64,000 bases of DNA from contig CAIUSV010000034.1 in the NCBI GenBank assembly GCA_903901915.1, forward strand, positions 1 to 64,000. Direction: 5' to 3'. Of the stretch, positions 7,882-16,903 are shown one piece after another. The DNA comes from an uncultured Rhodospirillaceae bacterium (lineage in GTDB: Bacteria; Pseudomonadota; Alphaproteobacteria; Rhodospirillales; Magnetospirillaceae). Position numbers and translations under genes: made by a program. A model generated the notes under the pieces. It saw only the letters and a list, made by a program, of their open reading frames with translations. It was not told the DNA's origin and made no database searches. Within the stretch, counting starts at the first letter, position 1. Each line of letters starts with the position of its first letter.

Positions 7882-8130
7882 TCAACGATAGCCGTGGTGG
7901 CGTCGGCTGTCGCCATACCCGTCATGATGACGCGATCCGTAGGAGGATTGCCGCCCATAGTCCGGGCTGCCATAGCCGCTGCTCCCGTAGCTGTTGCCGA
8001 CATAACTTCCGGAATAGCCGCCGCCATAGCCGCCGCCCGCGTACTGAAAAGCGGAAGGATCTATCGGTATCGCACAGGCAGACACACTCAACATCAACCC
8101 GCAAGCGACCAAAACTGACACCGCACGCAT
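7882..8130 (-). CDS. Small Gly/Tyr-rich lipoprotein
   Basis: An 82-residue protein with a lipoprotein signal (MRAVSVLVACGLMLSVSAC, lipobox VSAC). The mature part is dominated by Gly, Tyr and Ser (GGGYGGGYSGSYVGNSYGSS) and ends in a His/Arg-rich tail. Likely anchored in the outer membrane. Such low-complexity lipoproteins have no predictable function, and the repeats are too short to assign a family. Confidence 0.6.
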   Translation of the reverse strand: MRAVSVLVACGLMLSVSACAIPIDPSAFQYAGGGYGGGYSGSYVGNSYGSSGYGSPDYGRQSSYGSRHHDGYGDSRRHHGYR

Positions 8131-8292
8131 CGGAACCTCCTGTTCGGCGTCGGCTCGATGAGCCGCCCGCCACTGAGAGGAATCATGCGCCGTCCTATGG
8201 TCCGCCGGTTGGAACCGTTACACAGGTAGGCATCGCCGTTGAATTGGATGCCCGGACGACCGGGCAAGAGCGGCAGGCAGGCGGGGGCGCGG

Positions 8293-9708
8293 TCACGCGA
8301 TGATACCGGCCAGATAGAGGATGACCCCACCACCCGAGCAAGCGGCCAGGGTGGTGATCATGCCGGCCCTGAAGCGGAAGACCGCCAGCACGGCGACGGC
8401 CGACAGACCAAGGCTCCAGACGTTGACGCTGGCGAGAACCGGAATGTCGAGCGTCGCCACACCACCCAACACCGTCGCCGGATGCGCCACGGCGAAGATG
8501 GTGTGCAGCGCGAACCACAGGGCGAGGTTGAGAATCACTCCGACCACGGCGGCGGTGATGGTGGCCAGTGCCGCTTCCAGCCCGCGATTGCCGCGCAGCA
8601 CCTCGATGAAGGGAGCGCCCAGGAAAATCCACAGGAAGCAGGGAGCGAACGTCACCCAGGTGGCGAGCAGGCCGCCCAGTGTCCCCGCCACCAGGGGCGG
8701 CAAGCCACCGGGATCGCGGAACGCCGCCATGAAACCCACGAATTGCAACACCATGATCAACGGTCCGGGGGTGGTCTCGGCCATGCCCAAGCCGTCCAGC
8801 ATCTCGCCCTGCCCCAGCCAGTGGTAGTGGCCCACCGCCTCCTGAGCGACATAGGCCAGCACGGCATAGGCCCCGCCGAAGGTCACCACCGCCATCTTGG
8901 AGAAGAACACCGCGATTTCGGTAAAGACGCTGCCGCCGCCGGCGAAGACCGACAGGGCCAGAACCGGCGCCAGCCACAGCGGCAGCCAGATCGCCGCCAC
9001 CCTTGCCGACCGTGCCAGGCTGGGCCGGGCATGAGCGGCAATACCCCGGTCGAGCACGGCATCGACCGCGCTACCCGTGCCGTTGTCGTGACCGGAGGAA
9101 ACCAGGAACGGACGCCATTTCCGCATCCCGCCAAGGAACCCCAGCAGTCCCGCCGCCAGGATGATGGCGGGAAAAGGCACGTTGAAGACGAAAATGGCGA
9201 CAAAGGCCAAGGCGGCAACACCGATCATCACCCTGTTCTTCAACGACTTTCGGCCGATCCGCTGCACCGCTTGCAACACGATGGCCAACACCGCCGCCTT
9301 CAGCCCGAAGAACAGGGCGCCGACCACGCCGATCTGCCCGAACGCGGCATAGATCAGGCTGAGGCCAAGAATGGCGATGATGCCCGGAATGACGAACAGG
9401 GTCCCCGCCACCAGACCGCCGGAGGTCCGGTGCAGCAGCCAGCCGATATAGGTGGCGAGCTGCTGGGCCTCGGGACCGGGCAGCAGCATGCAGTAATTGA
9501 GCGCATGCAGGAAGCGGCTCTCACCGATCCACTTCTTCTCTTCGACCAGGATGCGGTGCATGACGGCGATCTGGCCGGCGGGACCACCAAAGCTGAGAAG
9601 CCCGATCCGGACCCAGGTGCGGACCGCGTCGGCGAACGGAATTGCGGCGGACCCGGTCATGGCGTCCGGCGGCACGGGGTCGGCACGGTCTCGGGATCTG
9701 CGGTTCAC
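8293..9708 (-). CDS. chrA: Chromate transporter (ChrA, two-domain)
   Basis: A membrane protein of about 470 residues with two homologous CHR domains. The first carries GLLSFGGPAGQIAVMH and CMLLPGPEAQQLATYIGWLL; the second carries VVTFGGAYAVLAYVAQEAV and GMAETTPGPLIMVLQFVGF. ChrA exports chromate across the inner membrane. I place the start at a GTG (9708-9706) preceded by AAGGAGG at good spacing; the first membrane-domain methionine (MTGSAAIPF) is a little downstream. No chromate-sensing regulator lies beside it. Confidence 0.92.
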   Translation of the reverse strand: MNRRSRDRADPVPPDAMTGSAAIPFADAVRTWVRIGLLSFGGPAGQIAVMHRILVEEKKWIGESRFLHALNYCMLLPGPEAQQLATYIGWLLHRTSGGLVAGTLFVIPGIIAILGLSLIYAAFGQIGVVGALFFGLKAAVLAIVLQAVQRIGRKSLKNRVMIGVAALAFVAIFVFNVPFPAIILAAGLLGFLGGMRKWRPFLVSSGHDNGTGSAVDAVLDRGIAAHARPSLARSARVAAIWLPLWLAPVLALSVFAGGGSVFTEIAVFFSKMAVVTFGGAYAVLAYVAQEAVGHYHWLGQGEMLDGLGMAETTPGPLIMVLQFVGFMAAFRDPGGLPPLVAGTLGGLLATWVTFAPCFLWIFLGAPFIEVLRGNRGLEAALATITAAVVGVILNLALWFALHTIFAVAHPATVLGGVATLDIPVLASVNVWSLGLSAVAVLAVFRFRAGMITTLAACSGGGVILYLAGIIA

Positions 9709-9858
9709 GGCGGCCTCCTTCGGCTCGGTGCGGACAGGAGGAGGCAGGGCGGCCCCCCGGTCGGCGTGCCGAACCATATCCCTTTCCGCACATGGGGGAG
9801 CGGATGCGGACTTGGAAGGGGCGATCGCCTTATCCGGCGGCCACCAACCGGATCGAGC

Positions 9859-12800
9859 TCAGGAAATATGAATATCGGCGGCGGTGACGCCGGCCGCCGT
9901 GGCACCGGTATCGGCGTGAATGGTCGCGACCGCCGTCGAGTGAGCGGAGTTGTTGTCGGCGGCCGCGTTGTAATACAGGGTGTGGCTGGTGGTGTCGTAG
10001 ACGAAATTCGCCCCGGTGACCGCCTGTTGCCCCGCGCCCGAGCTGAAATCCAGCGCGTCAAGCGCGGTGGCGACGACGGCATGGGCGGTGGTGAACGCGG
10101 TGGCGAACGACAGCTGATCGGTGCCATGGGTAAAGTTGCTGATATTGGCGCCGGCACCGATCTCGCCGGTGGCATTATAGCGGATGATATCGGTGCCGGC
10201 GGCGCCGCCGCTGGCCAGGGTAATGGCGTCGCCGCCGCCGCCGCCGGCGAAGCTGACGCCGCCGGTGGAGACGGTGATGGAATCGGCGCCACTGCCGCCG
10301 CTAAGGTTCTCGATACCGGAAATCGTCGCCGAATTGCCGCCATCGGCCAGGGTAACCGCATCGTCGGTACGGCTGCTGCCATGGATGCTGGTGCCCGACA
10401 CCGTGGTCAGCAAGGCCACGGAATTGACGGCGGCGGTGGTAACGGTATCCATGTAGATATGGGCGATATTGGTGGCCCCCAGGGAATGGCTGCCGTTGCC
10501 GAGGCTGATGGTGTCCGAGCCACCGCCGCCGGTGACCATGGAACCGATGCCGCCGTCGGTATTGATGGTGATGGTGTCGTCGCCGCTGCCGCCGGTGATG
10601 GTCTCGACGCTGTTGACGGTGGCGGTTATGCCGCCCGACCCGAAGATGACCGAATCATTGCTGTTGGCGGAGCCGGTGACGGTGGTGCCCGAGGACGGGC
10701 TGAGGGTCAGCACGTTCTGGGTACCGCCACTGGTCATCGCCACCGTCTCGATGCCCGAGGTGCTGAGCGTATGGCTGCCGTTGCTCACCGTCACCGTGTC
10801 GGTGCCGCCGGTATCGTTGACGATGGTGCCGCCGGCGCCGTCGGTGCCGATGGTAATGGAATCGTTACCGGTGCCACCGGTGACCTGCTCGACGCCGTTG
10901 ACGGTGACGGTCTGGCCGCCGGCGGCCAGGATGACACTGTCGGTGCCGGGCCCGCCGGTCACCGATTCGATATTGTTCACCGTCACCGTGTTGCCGGCGC
11001 CGGTCAGAACCAGCACATCGGTGCCGATGCCGCCGGTGACGTTGACCCCGGTGACCGGCTGGCCGAAGGTCAGGGTGTTGCCGCCATCGGCCAGGGTGAC
11101 GTACTCCACCCCGGTGATGGTGACGGTATGGCTGCCGGCGGTCTGCAACGCCAGGGTGTCGGAGCCATCGGCCATGTTGATGGAATCGGTGGCGCCGTTG
11201 GCACCCAGAAGTCCGACGATGGCCCAGGTCTGGTTACCGGTGGTGCTGTAGCTGGGATAATCGGCGAAATGCGCGGCGGTGATGGTGTCGGCATAGCTTG
11301 AGACGTAGATGGTGGTGGAACCGTCGCTGCCGATGGCGAGCGCATTGGACCCGGTGGAGCCGGACAGGTTGACGGTCTCGACGTTGGCGACGCGAAAGAC
11401 ATTGGGACCGGAAGTGACGTTCAGCACGTCGCTGTCGCCGGTGCTGGGATCGATGAAGCCGTCGCCGACCCCGAACGGGGCATTGACCGTGACCGTGTTG
11501 TTCTGGATCGAGCCGACGATGCTGTCGTTGACACCTGAAACCGGCGTGATGGTGATCGAGCCGCTGGTCAGGGAATAGGTCGAGGAGGTCTGACCGGCCG
11601 CCTGCTGCATGATGTTTTCGATCTGGTTCTGAATGACGGTATTGACCACCTGGGTGACGACCTGACCGAAGAAATTGGTGGTCGAGGTGATGAACTGGCC
11701 CTGCGCGGCGGCATCCACGAACATGCCGGGTGTGGCAAACGCCCCCCCGCCCATCCCGGCGGGGGCCAGCCCCCCCTGGCCCGCTCCGCCAAACACCCCC
11801 AACGGCGCGCCGCCCCCCTGCGCGGCGGCCTGAATCGCCGCCGCCTGATCCGCCGACACCATTCCGGCCGCCACGGACGGGGCCATGCCCTCGACCGAGG
11901 TCGGCGTCATGCTTGAACCCGGACCTTGGGCGCCATGCTGCTGGCCCGCACCGGCTTCGCCACCGATCGCCGCCTTCACGGCATCGGCGATGACGGTGTT
12001 GATGGCGTTGGCGTTCTTCTGGGACTCGACCACCGTCGACAGCTTGTCGATGTTGGCGACCTGGCTCACCACGGTGTTCATCACCGCCTTGGCGATCTCG
12101 CCGGAATCGACCTTGCCGCCGAGGACGGCGGCGGCGAATCCGTTGCCGGCGGCATTGGCGAATCCTTTGCCGGCGGCACTGGCGAACGGATTGGTGGCGG
12201 ACCCGGCCGGAGCGGCGACCACCGGCCCGAACACACCGCCGCCGGCCAGGCCGGCGGGCGCGGCCGGACCGCCAGCCGGTCCACCGGCGGGACCGAAGGC
12301 ACCCGGGCCGCCGGTCGGGGCGGCGGCTCCACCCGGCCCCGCCGGAGCAGCGGGACCGCCGGGAGCCGCCGGACCGGCCGGGCCGGCGGGAGCGGCGGCG
12401 GGACCGGCGGCGGGACCGGCGGTCTTGGCGGCCTCGGCGGCATCGGAACCGGCCTTGGCGGCGGCGGCTCCGGCCTTGGCGGCATCGGCCCCCTTGGCCT
12501 CGGCGTTGGCCTTGGCGGCGGCGGCAGCCTTGGCGGCGGCAGCGGCCTTGGCCTCGGCGGCGGCCTTGGCGGCACCGACCGCCTTGGCGGCCTCGGCCTT
12601 GGCGGCGTCGGCGGCCTTGGCGGCGGCGACGGCCTCGGCCTTGGCGGCGTCGGCGGCCTTGACCGCGGTACCGGCCGCGGCCTTGGCGGCATCGGCAGCC
12701 TTGGCCTCGGCGGCGGCCTTGGCGGCTTCGGCGGTCTTGACGGCGGTGGCCTTGGCCTCGGCCGACGGAGGGGCCGCCTTGACCGCCTCGCTTTTCTGTT

Positions 12801-13791
12801 GCATCTGCTGTTGCTGCTGACGCTGCTGCGGCGAGGCCGGCGGCTCGACACGCTGCTGGATCGGCGGCTGCACCGGCGGCAGGGACTGGGTGGCGCTGCC
12901 GTACAATTGCTGGATCTGCTGCGGCGCCAGGATGCTGGGCGGCGGCGGCGGCTGGTAGGAACTGGTCAGTTGCACCGTCTGGTTGAGCTGCGACATCACC
13001 TGGACGCCGCTGCCGTTCTTGACCGCGATCTGACCGATGGTGCCGCTGGAATCGGCCAGCAGCGACACCGTGTTTTGGCTGCCCTCGGCGGCGGCGACGC
13101 CGGCCACGGTGGTGCCGCGCACGCCGATGGTCAGCACCGGGGTCTTGACCGTCATGGCGTCGGGCGCGGTCTTGGCGATCTCGCCGCTGACGAAGCTGAA
13201 CGGCCCGTTGGTCACCGACATGGTCGAACTGCCGGTGTTGGTGGCGGGATCGTAGGTGAACTGGTCCAGCACCGCCCGGCCGCTGTTGCCGACCGAGAAG
13301 GTCGAACCGTCGTTGAAGACGATGGCCAGGGTGCCGCGCGCCCCGGTGACGACCACATCGCCCTCGAACACCGCCATGCCCTTGACCGGGCTATCGGAGG
13401 TGCCGTCGGCGTGGCGGATCTGGGCGACGCCACTGACCTGATCGATTTCACCGATGGAGATCGGCCCGGCGGAAGTGGCATCGCTGGCCACACCGCCAGC
13501 CTGGGCGAACTGTGCCGGCGCCATCGGCCCCGCCAGACGCATCGCCAGATCGGCCGGAATGATCGCCCCGGCCGGCGTCGCCAGGGCCGGCGGCTGAGGC
13601 ACCGAGAAGAAGTCGGTAACCACCACCTGGGTGCCGTCGCGGCCGTCGATCACCAGATTGGGGCCGAAGCGCGAGAACTCGGCCGAGGCCAGCGGGAAAC
13701 CGGACGGAACGGTCAGGATCGACGCGCTTGCCGCGTCGATGACGGCCGAGGGAATCGCCTGACCAAAGATCCGCGCGGAGGAAGTGGACAT
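9859..13791 (-). CDS. Large FecR-domain, Ala-rich, RTX-like secreted protein
   Basis: A 1310-residue protein (start MSTSSARIFGQAIPS, ATG at 13791; an upstream TTG is possible). A FecR-like domain lies at about 105-240, including GDVVVTGARGTLAIVF and VKTPVLTIGVRGTT. A Gln/Pro linker is followed at about 335-455 by an alanine/lysine-rich helical region (repeats like EAKAAAAAKAAA) and then a Gly/Pro/Ala segment. The last 550 residues are beta-rich repeats with RTX-like turns (GGTGNDSITIGTDG, GGSGDDTITINTDG). The C-terminus (FVYDTTSHTLYYN ... VTAADIHIS) resembles RTX secretion ends. There is no Sec signal. Divergent from the type I secretion genes, it is their probable substrate, perhaps an adhesin. 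Confidence 0.75.
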   Translation of the reverse strand: MSTSSARIFGQAIPSAVIDAASASILTVPSGFPLASAEFSRFGPNLVIDGRDGTQVVVTDFFSVPQPPALATPAGAIIPADLAMRLAGPMAPAQFAQAGGVASDATSAGPISIGEIDQVSGVAQIRHADGTSDSPVKGMAVFEGDVVVTGARGTLAIVFNDGSTFSVGNSGRAVLDQFTYDPATNTGSSTMSVTNGPFSFVSGEIAKTAPDAMTVKTPVLTIGVRGTTVAGVAAAEGSQNTVSLLADSSGTIGQIAVKNGSGVQVMSQLNQTVQLTSSYQPPPPPSILAPQQIQQLYGSATQSLPPVQPPIQQRVEPPASPQQRQQQQQMQQKSEAVKAAPPSAEAKATAVKTAEAAKAAAEAKAADAAKAAAGTAVKAADAAKAEAVAAAKAADAAKAEAAKAVGAAKAAAEAKAAAAAKAAAAAKANAEAKGADAAKAGAAAAKAGSDAAEAAKTAGPAAGPAAAPAGPAGPAAPGGPAAPAGPGGAAAPTGGPGAFGPAGGPAGGPAAPAGLAGGGVFGPVVAAPAGSATNPFASAAGKGFANAAGNGFAAAVLGGKVDSGEIAKAVMNTVVSQVANIDKLSTVVESQKNANAINTVIADAVKAAIGGEAGAGQQHGAQGPGSSMTPTSVEGMAPSVAAGMVSADQAAAIQAAAQGGGAPLGVFGGAGQGGLAPAGMGGGAFATPGMFVDAAAQGQFITSTTNFFGQVVTQVVNTVIQNQIENIMQQAAGQTSSTYSLTSGSITITPVSGVNDSIVGSIQNNTVTVNAPFGVGDGFIDPSTGDSDVLNVTSGPNVFRVANVETVNLSGSTGSNALAIGSDGSTTIYVSSYADTITAAHFADYPSYSTTGNQTWAIVGLLGANGATDSINMADGSDTLALQTAGSHTVTITGVEYVTLADGGNTLTFGQPVTGVNVTGGIGTDVLVLTGAGNTVTVNNIESVTGGPGTDSVILAAGGQTVTVNGVEQVTGGTGNDSITIGTDGAGGTIVNDTGGTDTVTVSNGSHTLSTSGIETVAMTSGGTQNVLTLSPSSGTTVTGSANSNDSVIFGSGGITATVNSVETITGGSGDDTITINTDGGIGSMVTGGGGSDTISLGNGSHSLGATNIAHIYMDTVTTAAVNSVALLTTVSGTSIHGSSRTDDAVTLADGGNSATISGIENLSGGSGADSITVSTGGVSFAGGGGGDAITLASGGAAGTDIIRYNATGEIGAGANISNFTHGTDQLSFATAFTTAHAVVATALDALDFSSGAGQQAVTGANFVYDTTSHTLYYNAAADNNSAHSTAVATIHADTGATAAGVTAADIHIS
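12430..12780. repeat. Low-complexity coding repeat (GCC/GGC-rich)
   Basis: About 350 bases of short GC-rich repeats of the type TTGGCGGCGGCGGC encode the Ala/Lys/Glu-rich helix of the large FecR/RTX-like protein. The same stretch keeps several other frames open, which creates long false ORFs on the plus strand. It is prone to slippage and to assembly error. Confidence 0.8.
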
Positions 13792-13902
13792 GGCCGACCC
13801 CTGATCTGGAATGATTGTCGGATGCAATGATATAAGTTCATGTTGAATTATTCAACCATCGGACTATACCATGGCCGCAGACCAACATGAAGGGGCTAGC
13901 GC

Positions 13903-15195
13903 ATGAGACGGGGGACTTCGATTGGTCCGGTCGCGGTTCTGTGCTGCGGCTTGATGGCGGGGAACGCGCGGGCGGACGACCTTCGCCAATTGATCGACGA
14001 CATGCTTAGGGGCAACGACCGGCTCGCGGCGGCCACCTCGGACACCGAAAGCGCCCGCAACACCATGGAATATACCCGTGGCGGCTGGTATCCCACCCTG
14101 ACCTCGACCATCAACTATGGCTACGAGAAGCAGAACAAGCCCAGCGGCTCGCTCGACACCCAGGCCTACCGCAATCAGTACACCGCGTCGCTCAAGCAGC
14201 TGCTGTGGGACTTCGGCGCCGTCAACGCCAGCATCAATGCCTCGGAAGCCAGCCACAAACGAACCGAGGCCCAGCAGGAGGTCGTGCGCCAGGGCCTGAT
14301 TCTCGACGGGGTCACCGCCTACGCCAATCTGGTGAAGAACCTGCAACAGATGGACTATGCTCGAGAATCCGTGACCAACATCCGCCGCCAGACCGGCCTG
14401 GAAGAGGCCAAGGTGGCGCTGGGTTCGGGCCTCTCGTCGGACGTGCTGCAGGCCAAGCGGCAACTGGCCGGCGCCGATGCCAGCCGGGTCAAGGCGGAGA
14501 TCGACCTGGGCAAGGCCCAGAACGCCTTCCGCTACGTCTTCAACAAGGCGATGGCGGATGCCAAGACCATGAGGATGCCGAGGGTTCCGCTCGACCTCAT
14601 GCCGGCCAGCCACGACGACGCCCTGAAGGCGGCGCGGGCCAACAGTCCGGCGATCAAGGCGGCGGGCCATACCGTCGAATACTATCGCCAGCAGATGGAA
14701 GGCACCCGCGCCCAGGCGTTCTTCCCCAAGATCGAGCTGGTCGGCGAGGCCAACGACAAACGCAACATCAGCGGCACCATGGGGGCACAGCAGGAACTGC
14801 TGGCCAAGGTCGAGGTGTCGATGCCGTTCAATCTCGGCTTCACCGCCATCAACAGCCTGAAGGCGGCGGAAAGCTCGCTGGCGGCCTACGACCGGCGCCT
14901 GTCCGACACCCGCGACCTGCTGGAGAAGGATGTCGGCAACGCCTGGGAGGATTATATCCTGTCCAAGGAACGCGCCGCTTCGCTGCGCAACGAGGCGGTG
15001 CTGGCCAACGAATTCCTTGAGCTGGCCCGCAAGGAACGCCAGTTGGGAAACCGCTCGCTGATCGATGTGCTGGCCGGTGAAACCGCGCTGATCAACGCCC
15101 AGAGCCAGGCGGCCTCGGCCGAGGCCGACGTGGTCATCGCCGCCTATACCGTGCTGGCGGTCATCGGCAGCCTCGACCCCGGCTTCATCCGCTGA
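13903..15195 (+). CDS. TolC-family outer-membrane channel of type I secretion
   Basis: A 430-residue protein with a signal peptide (about 24 residues ending ARA-DD) and the duplicated helical OMF fold. The strand motif GGWYPTLTSTINYGYEKQ and its second-half partner AFFPKIELVGEANDKRNIS are the paired passenger strands. The segment LGNRSLIDVLAGETALINAQ is the usual second-repeat helix. It would form the outer-membrane duct for the ABC/HlyD pair that follows 37 bases downstream. The ATG is 111 bases from the divergent FecR/RTX-like start, so the two share a short regulatory region. Confidence 0.9.
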   Translation: MRRGTSIGPVAVLCCGLMAGNARADDLRQLIDDMLRGNDRLAAATSDTESARNTMEYTRGGWYPTLTSTINYGYEKQNKPSGSLDTQAYRNQYTASLKQLLWDFGAVNASINASEASHKRTEAQQEVVRQGLILDGVTAYANLVKNLQQMDYARESVTNIRRQTGLEEAKVALGSGLSSDVLQAKRQLAGADASRVKAEIDLGKAQNAFRYVFNKAMADAKTMRMPRVPLDLMPASHDDALKAARANSPAIKAAGHTVEYYRQQMEGTRAQAFFPKIELVGEANDKRNISGTMGAQQELLAKVEVSMPFNLGFTAINSLKAAESSLAAYDRRLSDTRDLLEKDVGNAWEDYILSKERAASLRNEAVLANEFLELARKERQLGNRSLIDVLAGETALINAQSQAASAEADVVIAAYTVLAVIGSLDPGFIR

Positions 15196-15232
15196 TTCGC
15201 CTTTGCCGGGGGCGACGGAACGGTAGGAAGCC

Positions 15233-16903
15233 ATGAACGAGCTTATCCGCCGCCTGTTCGCCCATCCACTGATCCTGACCGAGCTGTTGGCGGCGTCGCT
15301 GTTCATCAACGTGCTTGGCCTTGCCACCACCATGTTCGTCATGCTGGTGCTGAACCGTTATGTCCCCTACGGCATCGATTCCACCCTGGCGACGCTGACG
15401 TCGGGGGTGTTGCTGGCGGCCGCGCTGGAATTCGGCTTTCGCGAGGCCCGCATCCGTCTCGCCGCCGCCATCACCGCGCCGGGCGAGGCGCTACGCGGCG
15501 AAAGCGCCTTCGCCGCCCTGGCCCAGACCCGGGTCGCGGTGCTGGAGCGCCTGCCCGCCGGCCTGTTGCAGGAAGTCATGCGCGGGCTGGACGCGGTTGA
15601 CCGCATCTATACCCCCGCCAATATGTGCGCCGCGCTCGACGTGCCCTTCGCCGTGGTCACCCTGGTCGCGCTGGCCTTCCTCAGCCCGCTGCTGGCGGTA
15701 TTGGCCACCGGCTTCATGCTGACCTCGATCGGCACCGTCGTGCTGGGCGAGCGGTTGCTGAAGGTACCCGCCCGCGCCGCCGGCGAGGGAGAGACCGCCG
15801 CCCAGGCGGCGCTGGGCGCCGCCATCAACAGCGCCGACGCCTTGCGCGCCTTCAACGCCGCCGGCCGCACCATCGCCCTGTGGCGTCAGGCGCGCGAGCG
15901 GGTGCTGGCGGCACGGCGGCGCCTGGGCGAAACCCAAAGCCTGGTGCAGTCCGTCACCCAGACGGTGGCCGTGCTGCAAAGCATCCTGATCGTCACCGTC
16001 GGCGCCGTGCTGGCGGTCAAGGGCGATCTGTCGGTGGGCGGTCTGGTCGGCGCCAACATCATGGCCGGACGGGCGCTGGGACCGATCAACCGCATCGCCG
16101 GCATGGCCGAGATGTTCGCCCGCGCCGATCTGGCGTTGCGCCGGGTCGCCGACTTCATGCGCCTGCCGCGCGAACAGCAGTCGGGCATGGCGTTGAAGGG
16201 GGTGGCGGGACGGCTGGAACTGGTGGACGTCGCCTTCGCCCATCCCGGATCCAGCGGACCGCTGGCCGAGCATCTGTCGGTGCGGCTGGAGCCGGGCATG
16301 GTGCTGGCGGTGTCGGGTCCCAACGGCAGCGGCAAGACCACCCTGGCGCGTCTGCTGATGGGCCTGATCGAACCGGCGCGCGGCCAGATCCTGGTGGACG
16401 GAGTCGAGCTGCGCCAATTGGCGATGGAATGGTGGCGCAAGCAGGTGGCCTATCTGCCGCAGGAACCGGAGCTGCTGGACGGCACCATCGAGGAGGCGGT
16501 TCGCACCGCCAACCCGGCGATGACCGAGAGCGAATTCAATCGGGTGCTGCGCGCCGCCGGGCTGCGCTCGTGGCTCGACACCTCCATCGACGGCATCACC
16601 ACCCCCATCGTCAATGGCGGCCGCAATCTGGCCCTGGGGGTGCGTCGTCGGGTGGCGCTGGCCCGCGCCCTGGCCACCGGCGGCCGCTTCGTGGTGTTCG
16701 ACGAACCCACCGAATCGCTTGATGCCGAGGGGCGCGCGGCGGTGTACGCCGCCATGAACGAACTGGTCGCCTCCGGCGCCACCATCGTGGTGTTCTCTCA
16801 TGATCCGTTGGTGATACGCGGTGCCACCTATCTGCTCGACCTGGGGGTCAAGCCGGTACCGGTCCTGACCGGTCCGATCGCGCGGGAGGCCGCCAATGGC
16901 TGA
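15233..16903 (+). CDS. Type I secretion ABC transporter (permease-ATPase)
   Basis: A 556-residue protein with six membrane segments in the first 300 residues and an ATPase domain. Walker A is GPNGSGKTT (about 362-370), the Q-loop region is YLPQEPELLDGTI, and Walker B is RFVVFDEPTESLD (about 484-496). The family signature LSGGQ is replaced by NGGRNLALGVRRRVALARAL, an unusual degenerate form. There is no N-terminal C39 peptidase domain, as in PrtD-like exporters. It overlaps the adaptor gene by eight bases and should energise export of the divergent RTX-like protein. Confidence 0.9.
   Translation: MNELIRRLFAHPLILTELLAASLFINVLGLATTMFVMLVLNRYVPYGIDSTLATLTSGVLLAAALEFGFREARIRLAAAITAPGEALRGESAFAALAQTRVAVLERLPAGLLQEVMRGLDAVDRIYTPANMCAALDVPFAVVTLVALAFLSPLLAVLATGFMLTSIGTVVLGERLLKVPARAAGEGETAAQAALGAAINSADALRAFNAAGRTIALWRQARERVLAARRRLGETQSLVQSVTQTVAVLQSILIVTVGAVLAVKGDLSVGGLVGANIMAGRALGPINRIAGMAEMFARADLALRRVADFMRLPREQQSGMALKGVAGRLELVDVAFAHPGSSGPLAEHLSVRLEPGMVLAVSGPNGSGKTTLARLLMGLIEPARGQILVDGVELRQLAMEWWRKQVAYLPQEPELLDGTIEEAVRTANPAMTESEFNRVLRAAGLRSWLDTSIDGITTPIVNGGRNLALGVRRRVALARALATGGRFVVFDEPTESLDAEGRAAVYAAMNELVASGATIVVFSHDPLVIRGATYLLDLGVKPVPVLTGPIAREAANG

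Noticed and set aside
8239-11301. 1020-codon open frame on the plus strand
   Set aside because: It lies opposite chrA and the FecR/RTX-like gene, is Gly/Asp/Arg/His-rich without any domain, and results from high GC and repeats on the real coding strand.
11926-13830. 634-codon Gly/Leu-rich open frame on the plus strand
   Set aside because: It mirrors the Ala/Lys repeat of the large minus-strand protein (GLGGGG-type low complexity), has no start signals, and is a shadow frame.
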